From Sinotaia quadrata (taxonomy: Eukaryota; Mollusca; Gastropoda; Architaenioglossa; Viviparidae): DNA of 64,000 nt. The notes under the pieces were generated by a model. It had not been told where the DNA came from. It saw nothing but the letters and a program-made list of their open reading frames with translations, and did no database searches. The position numbers were made by a program, and so were the translations under genes. The stretch covers positions 30,453,564-30,517,563 of the forward strand of contig CM054177.1 in NCBI GenBank assembly GCA_028829895.1, given 5' to 3'. Positions 1 through 12,700 of the stretch are shown here, piece by piece. Position 1 is the stretch's first letter. Each line of letters starts with the position of its first letter.

Positions 1-214
1 TACTTGTCTCATCAAAAATTAACCAGGAAAATTCATGCTTCCACTTTGGGAGGAATGATCTCTGGGCACCACTTGCCGATCGCTTCATTGTTGATCTTTG
101 TACAGGAAATGAAGAGTGAAAATTTGGGGACTTCCGGGCTGAGTAAAAATACGGATAGGAAAATTTACAAACCCATAGTTGTTCACAAAAAAGTTCATTT
201 TAGCGCACTCGCAG

Positions 215-287
215 TTGGCGACTAAAGTTTTTTTTTTAGTCGCCAATTTTTTTTTTCACTAGCCATGGCGACTAACTTAGTCGCCAT
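215..287. repeat. Pair of hairpins sharing the stem GGCGACTAA/TTAGTCGCC
   Basis: Positions 215-226 (TTGGCGACTAAA) pair perfectly with 235-246 across a short T-rich loop. Positions 265-275 (ATGGCGACTAA) pair perfectly with 277-287 across a single base. Both stems share the same GGCGACTAA core, so the same palindromic unit occurs twice within 73 bases. This looks like the end of a foldback or miniature inverted-repeat element rather than a terminator, since no gene ends here. The family is not recognised with certainty. Confidence 0.6.
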
Positions 288-580
288 TTTCAGGCCTGAA
301 CTGTAAATAAATGAAGAAGTGGCTTTCATACAAGAAAAACCCTCAAAATATATATGAAAATCTAATGGAACTAGTTCTTTAAAAAGATCGCTTAAATATT
401 TTTTCGCTCACTATTTCAATAACTACACAGAGTACTTTTTACTTCCGTTGCTTAAAATCTATTAAATTAATAATAAACAACTACTTTGAGATGTTATTTC
501 GATTTAATTTTTTTTTTTACCTTCCACATGGGTTCGAATTAACGAGGCTCTCCTTAAATATCCGTTCAAACATGCTTTAG

Positions 581-757
581 GGTTTGTTTTCTCTCATTAG
601 ATACATCGGCCGGCAATATGCTTTCTTTCATCGGAAACAGCGGCCTAATAGTTTTGTTTTTTCTCATTAGATACATTGGCCGGCCATATGCTTTCTTTCA
701 TCGGAAACAGCGGCCTAATAGTTTTGTTTTCTTTCATTAGATATCAGCGGTCATATG
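581..757. repeat. 70-bp tandem repeat, about 2.4 copies
   Basis: The segment CTCATTAG followed by ATACAT.GGCCGGC and ATGCTTTCTTTCATCGG recurs with a 70-base period (CTCATTAG at 593 and 663, a diverged third start near 732). The first two copies are nearly identical; the third is truncated after about 25 bases. No open frame crosses it convincingly. Confidence 0.75.
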
Positions 758-1744
758 TTGACACTGTATCATTGGATACAATACTTTTCTACAGTTAAAA
801 TTCTTTCCGAATACTTGATAAAAACTAATAATATTTTGCACAAAATGAACAGCCCATTGCAATAACTGTATTTGTAAATGCACTGACATTATCAGCATGT
901 TGTGGACAGTATTCCTAAACAATTTTTTTATAACCGGTTAGATATTTTGATACCCGTGACACACACACAAAAAAAATTTTTTTTAAAAATTGTCTCCTGT
1001 ATTAACACGTTAATATTAGAAAATATCCTTGTTGGGATCACCATCTAAACAATATTTGTGTAGATGAGAGCTTTCTAGAATAAGAATTTTCGGCATATTG
1101 ATTTGTTATATTTTTAAGCTGGACAAAAGAATTTGAAGGAATGCTAGCAATGACTGGATTTTATATTAGTGTGAGACAGCATATCCCGATGAGATTATTC
1201 CCCTTATAGACTTTGGGAAATCATGAGATCCATGACAACTCCACCTTTCGTTTGTAGAAGAGGATAGATCCATATTGTATATTTACATCTCACTTACTCA
1301 GTACACCAGATATTCATCAGATGTGCATTCCCAGTTTACATCATCAAAATATCTTGTTCCAGTTCGTTTACAGGGGAGTAAATAATTCCCTAGATTCTTC
1401 CTTCTACAAATAAACACTATGATGTTGATAAAGTCGCAGCTAGAAAATAAAGACATTAATCCTAGTTTTTATTTTGAAATTAAATATATGTTACTTTTAG
1501 TATAAATAAACTATATATAATTGACCGTTTAAAAGTCTAATATTTTTGTCTCATGATGTTACTACTAAATTCTCTTTTATTAGAAGATTGGAGGCTTTTT
1601 TAAAAACAAAAATCCTGTTTATTCATTCACTGTATTGAACCCATATACATATTTTAATCATTGCTTGTCATATTTGTTTTGTTTGTCTGTAGATTAAATT
1701 ACTTAAGTCTGTAGGCTAGGCGGTTATGAACAAAGGTCATAGTT

Positions 1745-2395
1745 CATAGTATGTGTTTTTTCATAAACCTTAATTCTTTGTTGAACACTTTCAACCTTCC
1801 ATCTGTCTTTTCACATTTTCTTTCTAGAATCTCTCTCTCTCTCTCTTTGTCTTTCTTGATCACATTCTCTCTTTTCCCATATTTTCAATCTACCACTTCT
1901 TCCATTCATTTATTTTTCTCCCTTTCCCCGTCTGTCTGTTAACTTTTTCATTCTCCCTTCCCTCTATCTTTTTATTCTTTCTGTCCTTATGTGATTTCCA
2001 TGTGTGTATCTTGTTTCTCTCTCTCATGTTGTCCCTTAACATTTTCCTATCTTTATGCCTCTTTCTCTCAAACACTGTCCCTCTTTAATTCTCTCCTCCC
2101 ATTATCTCCTTTTTTATTCCATCTCTTTCTCTTTTTCTCTATTTCCTCTCTTGCTCTCCCTTTCTATCATTTTTTCCTCTCTTGCTCTCCCTTTCTATCA
2201 TTTTTTCCTCTCTTGCTCTCCCTTTCTATTATTTTTTTCCTCTCTTGCTCTCCCTTTCTATCATTTTTTCCTCTCTTGCTCTCCCTTTCTATCATTTTTT
2301 TCTCTTTTGCTCTCTCTTGTTCTCTACCTTTCTCTCTGATTCTTTCTTTCTCTCTCTCTCATTTCTATGTCTGTTTCTCTCTTTACACTAAGCAC
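1745..2395. repeat. Pyrimidine-rich tract with 31-bp minisatellite
   Basis: About 650 bases are almost entirely C and T on the plus strand. Between about 2143 and 2305 a 31-base unit beginning CCTCTCTTGCTCTCCC is repeated roughly five times with small length changes in its T run. The tract creates long Ser/Leu/Phe-rich open frames in several phases, which are by-products of the composition and not proteins. Confidence 0.85.
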
Positions 2396-3309
2396 ACCAG
2401 TTCCCATGGGCACAAAGATGGGTTTGCTAGCCTTATGTCTATGCTTTTTATTTATAAAACAAAAACAAAACTGAAATGCTATGATACCGGATCAAGCTCA
2501 CTGGGATGACTCAGAATCACATTAAATTCAACACCAAATTTTAATTTACCTTAAAATAAAAATTAACTTAAGATTTCTATGACACATATATGAAAAAAGC
2601 ATGTTGTTGATATGCTATTATAAATTTCTTACCTGGCAATATAAACAAACCACTATAAAATAATTTTACTGTAAATATTCTGAAAACTGACATTTACACA
2701 AGCAAAGCCGAGAAAAATATCTAGTCATTAAACTTGTTATTGCTTTGCTTCAGATATTTTATTTTATTATGTATTTTCCCCATTCTTTTATCTTGGTACT
2801 TTTGATAAATCTTTCTATTTTTATTGACTTCTTTCTCTAAATAACTGTTATGGCTAGAATCAGACTTAAAGACACACATAACAAACACCAAAATGTTGTG
2901 AAATAATGTGACTATTCTGACTCAGAACATATTAGGTAATTTCAAAATATATATTTATTTGGATTTGAAAACATTTATCACATTCTATTTCAATGACAAA
3001 ATATATACATAATTAATGATATGTGTATACAACGGTGCATTATACTTTTAATCACTTTCATATGTTATTGTTTTCTTATCCAACAGTTTATGTAACATTA
3101 ACACTTTTATAATCTTATCATCCATAAAATATTGGTCAAGTACTTAAGCAAATTTGAATCATGGTTTGTTTTACTGTGAGATTCATTTAGATGTCAGAGT
3201 CAAGTATGTTTCTTTTTTTCTTATCACTGGATAAGGAAATATTACCATCTCTATAACAATCAGCAAACAGCCACATACAACTCTCAGAGACAAGTAAGGC
3301 TAGAACATT

Positions 3310-3505
3310 ATCATTTTTAACAAGAATCAATTGTAACATAATGTTCATAAGTAGTAATATGTCACTGACAAGAATCAATTATAAATATAATGTTCATAAG
3401 CAGTAATCACTGACATGAATCAATTGTAAACATAATGTTATAAACAATAATGTGTTCATTGACAAGAATCAATTGTAAACATAATATTTGTAGACAGTAA
3501 TATGA
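3310..3505. repeat. Degenerate tandem repeat, about 50-bp unit
   Basis: Four diverged copies of a unit containing ACAAGAATCAATTGTAA, CATAATGTTCATAAG and CAGTAAT follow each other. Spacing varies from about 46 to 58 bases. It lies just beyond the TEDC1 stop codon and could be part of the 3' UTR, but nothing marks it as functional. Confidence 0.65.
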
Positions 3506-3701
3506 AGGGCAAAATAATGAAAAGATTCTGCTGAATATGCAAAAAATACTCACTACATTTGAAAGAGGAAAAAACGTTACAAAACTTGACTCTAGTATTT
3601 CTTTATAAATAAGACCTGAGACAATGTAAGAGACAGCGAGTAAGCTAAAGCAAACCATAGGAAGGTGACGTACAAAAATAATTATTTTATATTAATTTGC
3701 T

Positions 3702-6700
3702 TCATTGGCAAAGTTTTCTCTGAGGCCTTGGAATGATACAAACTGTGTTAGGAAACTTTGCTGCTAGTTTGTTTAAACGCTGCAAACAGTCTCGTCGTAA
3801 TTCATTCACTTCTGTTGTTAAATTCTTCACTTCTGTCTGAAGACGCACTATCTCACCTCTAATTGATGTTGAAGATTCCTAAGAAAATAAATCAAATCAT
3901 TTGTTGTATGAGCTTAGATATTATATGAAGAAGATATCAACATAGTTTGATAATAAAAAACTCCAGTTTGTTCATATCTGTTTATTGATTATTAATCAAA
4001 GAACTTATATTAGCAAACTACAGATAAATATTTTTAAGATAAAATTTTATGAATTCCAAAAATGCAAAAGCTTAAATAATATATTTTCTCAAAATTAAAT
4101 GTACAGTTAATAAAAAATATATATTTTTTTAAGATGAGATATTATCAATCAACTTAATTATCAAATACTGATTCATAAACTGCAGATCATAACAACAAAA
4201 AATAACTAAATAAAATAAAATAAAAATAAAATACTATGTAAATCCCAATATTTTATTTAATATAAACACTCACACAGAGTAGACCCTCACATAATGTCGG
4301 ATTAATATAACAATATTTTGCATAACTTTAGGTTTTCCATAGATGCATATATATTTACATAATGTTAGAATTTGCATATAAGGTTAGCAGCACATTTGCT
4401 CCAAACCTGGGCCATCAGGATTTGCTTCAATCAATCAGAAATGCAGCTGCAGGGTTTTTTTTGGCCTCGGTTGGCTGCATTTCTCTAGTGAAAAGAGCTT
4501 ATCATAACTCTTTCATGTTTTATTAATTAAAGTATCTTCAATAAATAACAAAGACCTCTAAAACAAGTAAAAATAATGGAAAACAGACCAACAGACCAAC
4601 AGACCAGGAAAACAATTTTTTCTGAAAACCAAACAGAAATTATATAACAAATCATAAAAGTGGTCTAAATACAAGTGTGATTAGGGCTGAGTATGTTTTT
4701 TGTTTTTGTTTTTTTAATGAACCCTCATTAACAGATTTTCTTAGTCTAAGTAATAATTAAACACATATTTATTACTTAACTGACAAAATTTGTTTACTTA
4801 GATTATGTTATTTACTATAAATTTTCATACTTGCATAACATTAATTTAATTTCACCTAACAATAGTTTTTTCTTTGTTGAATTAATAATTCTGTGTGATG
4901 GTCCACTCTGTGTGTGTTGTGTGTACATCTGCACATAGGTATTTATGTATGAAAGATCAATTTTTTTTAATTTAAAACCTAATGAGGAAATTAATATTTT
5001 TTGATTTTATATAATCAAATTGTAAAATATTAATTCACACTTATTATTTCACAAACCAAACCTCAGAAAATGTAAAACTCGACTTATTAAGAACTATAAC
5101 TTCATTAATAGAATTTACTATGGATTATTTATGACTTCATTAACTTGGATAATTATAAATTCTTTAAATGGGATAATTACAACTTCATTAACTAGAATAA
5201 TTATGACTACATTTTCTGGACTATGCCATATATTTCACAAACTTTATCACTAACAGTCACCTGAGCATTAGAGTCCTTGGCAGCAACTTGCTTTCCAGGT
5301 GTTTGTTTCAGGAAAGTCAGTCTTGGACCATCACATAGAAAATGCTCATCATCTTTTACTTCTCGTCCTAAAGTGGACTTTAGTTCAGATATCTCTGCAT
5401 TAACAGATGCTGTCAGTTTCTTCAGCTCGAAATCTGATAAAGTTGCTCTCTAAATTAAAAATGCTCAAGTTAATTGAATATAGATGTTAATAAAAAAACA
5501 AAAAACACTATTTATGTATAAAGAATCCAATCCACATGCTTGGCTGATTGCAATAGCATTGTAAGAACTATTTATATTAATACTGCTACAACTATGGTAA
5601 TAATGTCAGAACTATTTAAAGTATCATAACTGACAAATACTAAATAGGGTAACATAACTGTTAATACTGCCTGAGGCAACATATTTGAAGAGTATTTAAT
5701 GGAAACAACAAAATTGATACTATTTAAGGTAACATCATTGGTAATAAAATTTTGGTAACAAAATTGTCAGCATTGTTTGGGGCAACATCAATGTCAGCAC
5801 TATTTGGGATAACACTGTCATAAATGTCTGAGGTAACAATGACAGCACTATTTGAGGTAATATGAGGTAACAATGGCAGCAAAATATGGGTAACACTGTC
5901 AGGAGCATGTGAATAAAAATGAGAGCACTAATTGGGGTAATACCGTCAGAAGTGTCTATGTAACAATGACAGCACTATCTGAAGTAGTATCATAAACAAT
6001 GCTATTTTGGGTAAGACCATGAACAGCACTATTTAGGGTAACATTGACAGCACTGTTGGGTAACAACATAAACAGTACTACTAGGGTAATATTGACAGTA
6101 TTGTTGGGATGTGAGGTAATATTGACAGCACTATTGAGGTAAAATCATGAACAGTACTATTGAGGTAATAGAGACAGCACAGTTTGGATTAACATTGTTA
6201 GAAATCTCTTAGGTAACACTTGCACAATAGTATTTGGGGTACATTGCATTACTTGTGGTAACACTGACAGCACTATTTTGGATAACACCATCAAAAACAC
6301 TATTGTCGTAACAGCATGAACAACACTTTATGGAATAACACCAAACACAGCATTATTTGGGGTTACATTGACAGCACTTTGTGAGGCATTATTTATATAT
6401 TTGTAATTATTCTACCTTGATAGCCCAAAGATCTTCTAGTTTTGCAAAAGCCGTTTCATGCTGCAAGATCAAATCCATCAATTTTCGTCTGCTTGCTGTG
6501 ATGTCTGCACTGATATTAGGGGGAAGATCAAGATATACTTCTGATTCTGCAAGAGAGGTGTCACTACAGCTACCTTGATTGCTAACTCCATCAATGTTGT
6601 CAGCAACAGCACTTTCAGTATCAGTCATGCTCTGTAGTTTCAAATCCAAAACACTTTCCTATAAATTAAAACAAAAGTAAAAAACAACACCTACCTGTAA

Positions 6701-9700
6701 AATGATAAATTATCAATAAAACACATTCCTATAAATTAAAACAAAAGTAAAAAACAACAACACCTACCTATAAATTGATAAAATATCAAGAAAACACATT
6801 TATCACATGCCATTTCTCTGCAATAGAATCATTACATCACCACACACAACACACTCACATAATAGAATTCCTCTATCCTAGTATTTTTCTGTCAATCATA
6901 CACCCTATATACAATATCATCTCTTTAATTCTAGTATGTTTCCGTCACACACACACGCACACACGCACGCACGCACACACACACACACAAAAATTTTGTC
7001 TCTTAAAAATTTCAGTCACACCTCCTCTCACTGCCTTCAGTCATGCCTCATACTTGAGCACTTATCTTGCTATCTATCAGTGCCTCTTTAGTATTTTTTA
7101 TTATTCATGTCTCTAACACTCCCCCTTATCATTACCTTCAGTCATACCTCTACAATACCTGTTATACTTCCTATCACTGCTTTCAGTCATACCTCAACAA
7201 TACCTGTTATACTTCCTATCACTGCCTCTAGTCATACCTCTACAATACCTGTTATACTTCCTATCACTGCCTCTAGTCATACCTCTACAATACCTGTTAT
7301 ACTTCCTATCACTGCCTCCAGTCATGCCTCATAATACGCATTAAAATTCAAATTGGGCAATCTGTTACTTTGAAATCTTAATAAATAATTCTCAACAAAA
7401 ACGTATATTTCTCTATTGCATCTATTCAAACAGTTCATAAAACCTCAAGTGAAAATTAGTCTTATTGCACCTGAAATACTGCTCATGTACTTGGTGTCCA
7501 CATCGGGCAAATATCTTTTAACTCTAAACTACAGACAAGTCAAAGAGTTTTCCAAAAGTATCAAGAGACACTATCCCAATTATCCAATTAATTCTCAATA
7601 CTCTTGCTTTCAACTTACCATCCATTCCCAAAAGACATCCTCTTTGTTGTCCCATTCGAGAAGGCTCTCCATGCGAACGCTGTCTTCTTCTATTCTGGTC
7701 ATCATCTGACCAGAAATGTCAGAACACAACCATTTAGTCAAACTGTTCCTGTTCTAAATGAGTGTCAAAGTGACATGTGGAATGTCAGAGCACAACAGTA
7801 TGGTAAAAGTATATCTTTGCCTAAGTTTGTTATCTGCTGTCAGAGCACAACAGTACAATAAATCTTTGCATAAGTTTGTTATCAGCTGTCACAGCACAAC
7901 AGTACAGTAAATCTTTGCATAAGTTTGTTATCAGCTGTCAGAGCACAACAGTACAGTAAATCTTTACATAAGTTTGTTATCAGCTGTCAGAGCACAACAG
8001 TACAGTAAATCTTTGCCTAAGTTTGTTATCAGCTGTCAGAGCACAACAGTACAGTAAATATTTGCATAAGTTTGTTATCAGCTGTCAGAGCACAACAGTA
8101 CAGTAAATTTTTGCCTAAGTTTGTTATCAGCTGTCAGAGCACAACAGTACAGTAAATCTTTGCCTAAGTTTGTTATCAGCTGTCAGAGCACAACAGTACA
8201 GTAAATCTTTGCCTAAGTTTGTTATCAGCTGTCAGAGCACAACAGTATTTTTGCATATGTTTGTTGTCAGCTGTCAGAGCACAACAGTTTAGTCAAAGTG
8301 TACCTTTGTATAAGTTTTGTGTCAACATGCTGTGAGGTCAGAGAACACCATTTTAGTTAAAGTACATATATGCATAAGACTGATGTTAGCATTTGTGTCA
8401 TATGAAGGTGAATTCTCCAATGTATTTTTCATTTTCATATTTTGATCTCTAATTTTTAAATGAGATGTTATTTGTGATTTGTATGATTTTAAAATGTTAC
8501 ATAAAGTTATTTTTGGAAGCGAAGCTCACAACTGACAATGATGAAGGGAGAAATTAAACTGTTGAGTGAGTAGTGGCTGCTGGGTAGGGATGTTGTTATT
8601 GTCCAGTAGAACACTGGGACCTTGATCCTAAGCAATAGCTTATCAGCTTAAACATTTGATCTGGAATCTTGGTTTTGGCCTTGGTTTGGTATTATGCAAT
8701 TCTTATGCTGACATAATTGTGAACTTGTTTTTGGATAGGTCGCATGTGAGCTGACAGAATATAGGTTGGAAGGAGTGAGAAAGTCATGGATTTGAATTTG
8801 ACAGAGTCAGGATTGAGTATGGGTAGAGATGGGAATGGTTTCAAGAGTAATAAAACCATGATAGAAACTCTATTCTTCACTCTTTTGCAAAATTACTCTT
8901 TGGATGAGTGTTGAGACCGAGTCCCTCCCTAGTAAGGATTGATATGGAACAGGAGATCCTTGACTAGATAAGGTAAAGATGTCTCTGTATTGTGTGGATG
9001 TTTAGGTTTATTAGAAATGTTATATTATTTGAAACATGTTAACCTTTAGTTTGTTTTGCCGAGGCATATATCAAAATGAGTATTTATTAATGTAGTAAAT
9101 TGCAGTATACTTAGGCTCTGCAATTGCTTGTGTTTCAGTGTTTTTCTTTCTATCTCCTTAAAGGCTCATTTTCTATCTTATTCTGAAATCTATGATGAGG
9201 GCTTTGGGTGCCTATTCTGATGTATTTATGCCATGTCCAATGAATCATCTACCAGCATGATGTAACTCATGCCAGCACACTGAAGTGAAGTCTTGATTGT
9301 GACAGTAACTACAGTGCAGCTAAAACTTAATCAGACTTTTTTAATCCAAAAATTGCTGTATGAAGAGAAAAAGGGCATTATGTATTCTGTTGATTCTTAA
9401 AGATTGTTAACTTTTATTAAATTTATATTAACTGTTCAGTCTTGTGTATCTGTTAATGAAAAGTAAATTTTTTGTTTGTACTTTATAATAACTTGTAATG
9501 ATAGTTTCATGATTATGTCTTGTTCTCTGTCCATCTCTACATCTATTTATATGCCTATTGTATAAAATCTATTTTCTTGGTTTAATAAATGAGTGGTTGC
9601 AGATATGCATATATAACCAGTAGCCCATACTCTGCAGCAACACTTTTAGATATTTTCTATCATAACTAAATGTTAATATTATGTGGCAGAGTAAATCTGC

Positions 9701-12700
9701 TTATCCCTATTTTAAAACTTAATAATGATATACACGATATATACATGATATATATTGTGGATCTCCACAATAACATGCCCCGTAATAACAAGATCTAAGC
9801 TTTTCATGCTTCTTGCAACTGCACTGGCTTTTTCTATTTCTATCATCAATCAAATTATTTCTAACTAGCAAGAACTATGCTTTTCATTTCCAACAATCAA
9901 CCACTAACTTTTATAATTTTCAACAATCAAACACTATTTTTTTAACAATCACTGACTTTTAATAACAAACTGTTAACCATTATCATTTGTAACAATCAAC
10001 CACTAACTTTTATAATTTTCAACAATCAAACACTATTTTTTTAACAATCACTGACTTTTAATAACAAACTGTTAACCATTCAACCACTAACTTTTATAAT
10101 TTTCAACAATCAAACACTAATTTTTTAACAATCACTGACCTTTAATAACAAACTGTTAACCATTATCATTTGTAACAATCAATCACTAACTTTTATAATT
10201 TTCAACAATCAAACACTAACCTTTACAAGCAGTGATCTTTAATAATCAAGCACTGACCTTTTTCATTTCTTGGGGATGTTTCAGCAAGTATGTTTGAACT
10301 GTAGTAAGGTGATTGAATTCAGGTGACAAAGACACACCATAGGTTAAGTCATGGACCTTCCAATCATGAACATATTATATGCAAACAAAAATTATGGAGT
10401 CAATAAATACATGTACACTGATAAAAGATAAATCAAGGTACAACTTAACTCTTAAGTAATAAATGTTAAGTATATTAATTAATTATGGTAATGAGATAAA
10501 TGAAAATATATAATTGAAATAACAAAAGATAATTGCTTTACAAGTATACAGCTAGTACCAGGCAATCACAGCAGTAAGTCTTATGCAGTTTTAATTGGTA
10601 AACAAGTGGGAACTGTTTGGATTTTTAAACAAAAGGAAAAAGGAATTCCATCATGGTTATGCTTAGTCAATTTTATAAATAAAAGTTCAAAAACAAACAC
10701 ATGGCTTTACTATAAATAAACAGAAGAGGTATAAAAATAGTACAAATAAGGAAGTCAATCAATTGATGTCTTGCAATATGCATTCAGGGAGATCAATTTT
10801 ACACTTCTACAACCATTCTATTTCAACAGGAGAATATTCTGTAAAATGGAAATGCTCTATCCAAAACAAAATTATGCACCTTCCACACTGCATTCAAGAC
10901 ATAAGAAGAAAGGGTGTCCAATGACACCTTTACACAACTATCCAAGGAGCAATGCTCAAAATCTCACCTATCATAGTCTATAATCTCATTAATCAGAGGA
11001 AAGGATTAAAAGTATCACTATGAATGCCAGTGGGAAAAGATGAGTGATGAAAATGCTAGAGGAAAGTACTAAATTATGTAAATGCCAGAGGAAAGTATCA
11101 AGTGATGGAATTGCCAGAGGAAAGTATCAAGTGATGGAATTGCCAGAGGAAAGTATCAAGTGATGGAAATGCCAGAGGAAAGTATTAAGTGATGGAAATG
11201 CCAGAGGAAAGTATTAGGTTCTATCATGTCTACATCAGACTTGCTATGTACACACGACAATCTTTCTCACCCATTTACACAATCTTTCTCTGGCTTCTTA
11301 CTACGTCTTAATCCAACCATTGTCCTATTTGATAAGCAGGATTATCTAGTTCTTATTACTTAAGCACATGTAAACAATGACACTATCTAAGTAAGTGATG
11401 GCCAGTGAGCAAGTGTTAACTAAAGACTTATCCAATGAGCAAATAGTCAAGCAGTTAACATACTTTCCTAGTAAGCAATTGTTAAGCAAAGACAAAGCCA
11501 ATGAACAAGTGCTAAGCAATGGCTTACTCAATGAGTGCACTAAATAATAAGTGTAAATCAATGGCTTACTTAGTGAGTGCACTAAATAATAAGTGTAAAT
11601 CAATGGGCTTACTTAATGAGTGCACTAAATAATAAGTGTAAATCAATGGGCTTACTTAGTGAGTGCACTAAATAAGTGTAAATCAATGGCTTACTCAGTG
11701 AGTGCATTAAATAATAAGTGTAAATCAATGGCTTACTCAGTGAGAGAGAGTATCAAGCAACAACTTACCCGGTGAGCAAGTGTTACATACTCTTGCTGAG
11801 CAGCATACAGCAGTCTTATGTCCATCTTCAGCTTTTGGTTAAGTGTTAGTATCTGCTGGATGTGTTGAGCAGGATTATGTTTCCTGTCTGGGAATTTTGG
11901 AAATGTTGGAGCACTGACATCAGTCTCTTCCTACATAATGAAGAAATGCAAGTGTAATGATAAACAATATAATACAAAATTATTGTTGAAATAAATAACA
12001 TATTTTAAAGTTTATTTTGTATGCCAATTTTTATAATTTGTAACCTGGTATATCATTTTAACTTCTCAAACTATCCAATAAATTGCTGCCTAGAACTAAC
12101 AAAAATTGTAGTTAAGCATGAATCTCTGGTGTACAATTTGAATAATTACAATTTTAAAATGTTATACAATTTTAATAATTACAATTTTAAATTTTTTTAA
12201 CTATCTAAAGTACTTTATTATCAAATTGTTATTTACTGAAATAACTTCTGCTCTAATATATGAGACTATAGACTGAGCATTCTGCATAACTATCAAACAA
12301 GCACTTTAAATTTAAATCTTTATTTTCCTAATACTGTCAACAATGTGGAAATAGAAATGATAAACTTTAAAATTTTTATTTTGGATTTGTTACACTTAGG
12401 CAGCAGAAAAATGTATTTTAAGATTTAGCCACAAGAGCATATTTTACTTTTGGTTTATTTCATCACCTCAGTTCTAGTTACTTGTAAATGAATTGTGGCA
12501 GAGTAATTTGCCTATCCCTATTTCTAAACTTAATAATTATATATTTGTTGCCAATGTTAACATGACCCAACCTTGGACATTGCTTATGCTGATATTTCTG
12601 TAAGTGCCAGAGTTGGATTAAACAAATCAGGTGGAGAATATGCTAGAACTTGCTGATGCAATCCAAACCAGTTCCAAGTGGATGAGTAATTTTTCTGACT

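Larger units (their letters stand above)
1..3701. other. Non-coding region downstream of TEDC1
   Basis: I find no supportable gene here. The short open frames have no recognisable motifs and several come from pyrimidine-rich simple sequence. The stretch holds two related hairpins (215-287), a 70-bp tandem repeat (581-757), a long pyrimidine-rich tract with a 31-bp minisatellite (1745-2395) and a degenerate tandem repeat of about 50 bp (3310-3505). The last TEDC1 exon ends at 3702 on the minus strand, so the TEDC1 3' UTR must lie at the right-hand end of this region; I could not fix its polyadenylation site. Confidence 0.6.

Noticed and set aside
516..560. GGTTCGAATTA resembling a tRNA B box
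   Set aside because: No A box at the right distance and no cloverleaf can be folded around it.
1991..2509. 172-residue open frame rich in Ser, Leu and Phe
   Set aside because: It is created by the pyrimidine-rich tract and its 31-bp minisatellite; all three frames are open for long distances there and no domain is present.
7107..7334. 75-residue open frame with a repeated 15-residue motif
   Set aside because: The motif is the translation of a 45-bp minisatellite inside TEDC1 intron 5, on the strand opposite to the gene.
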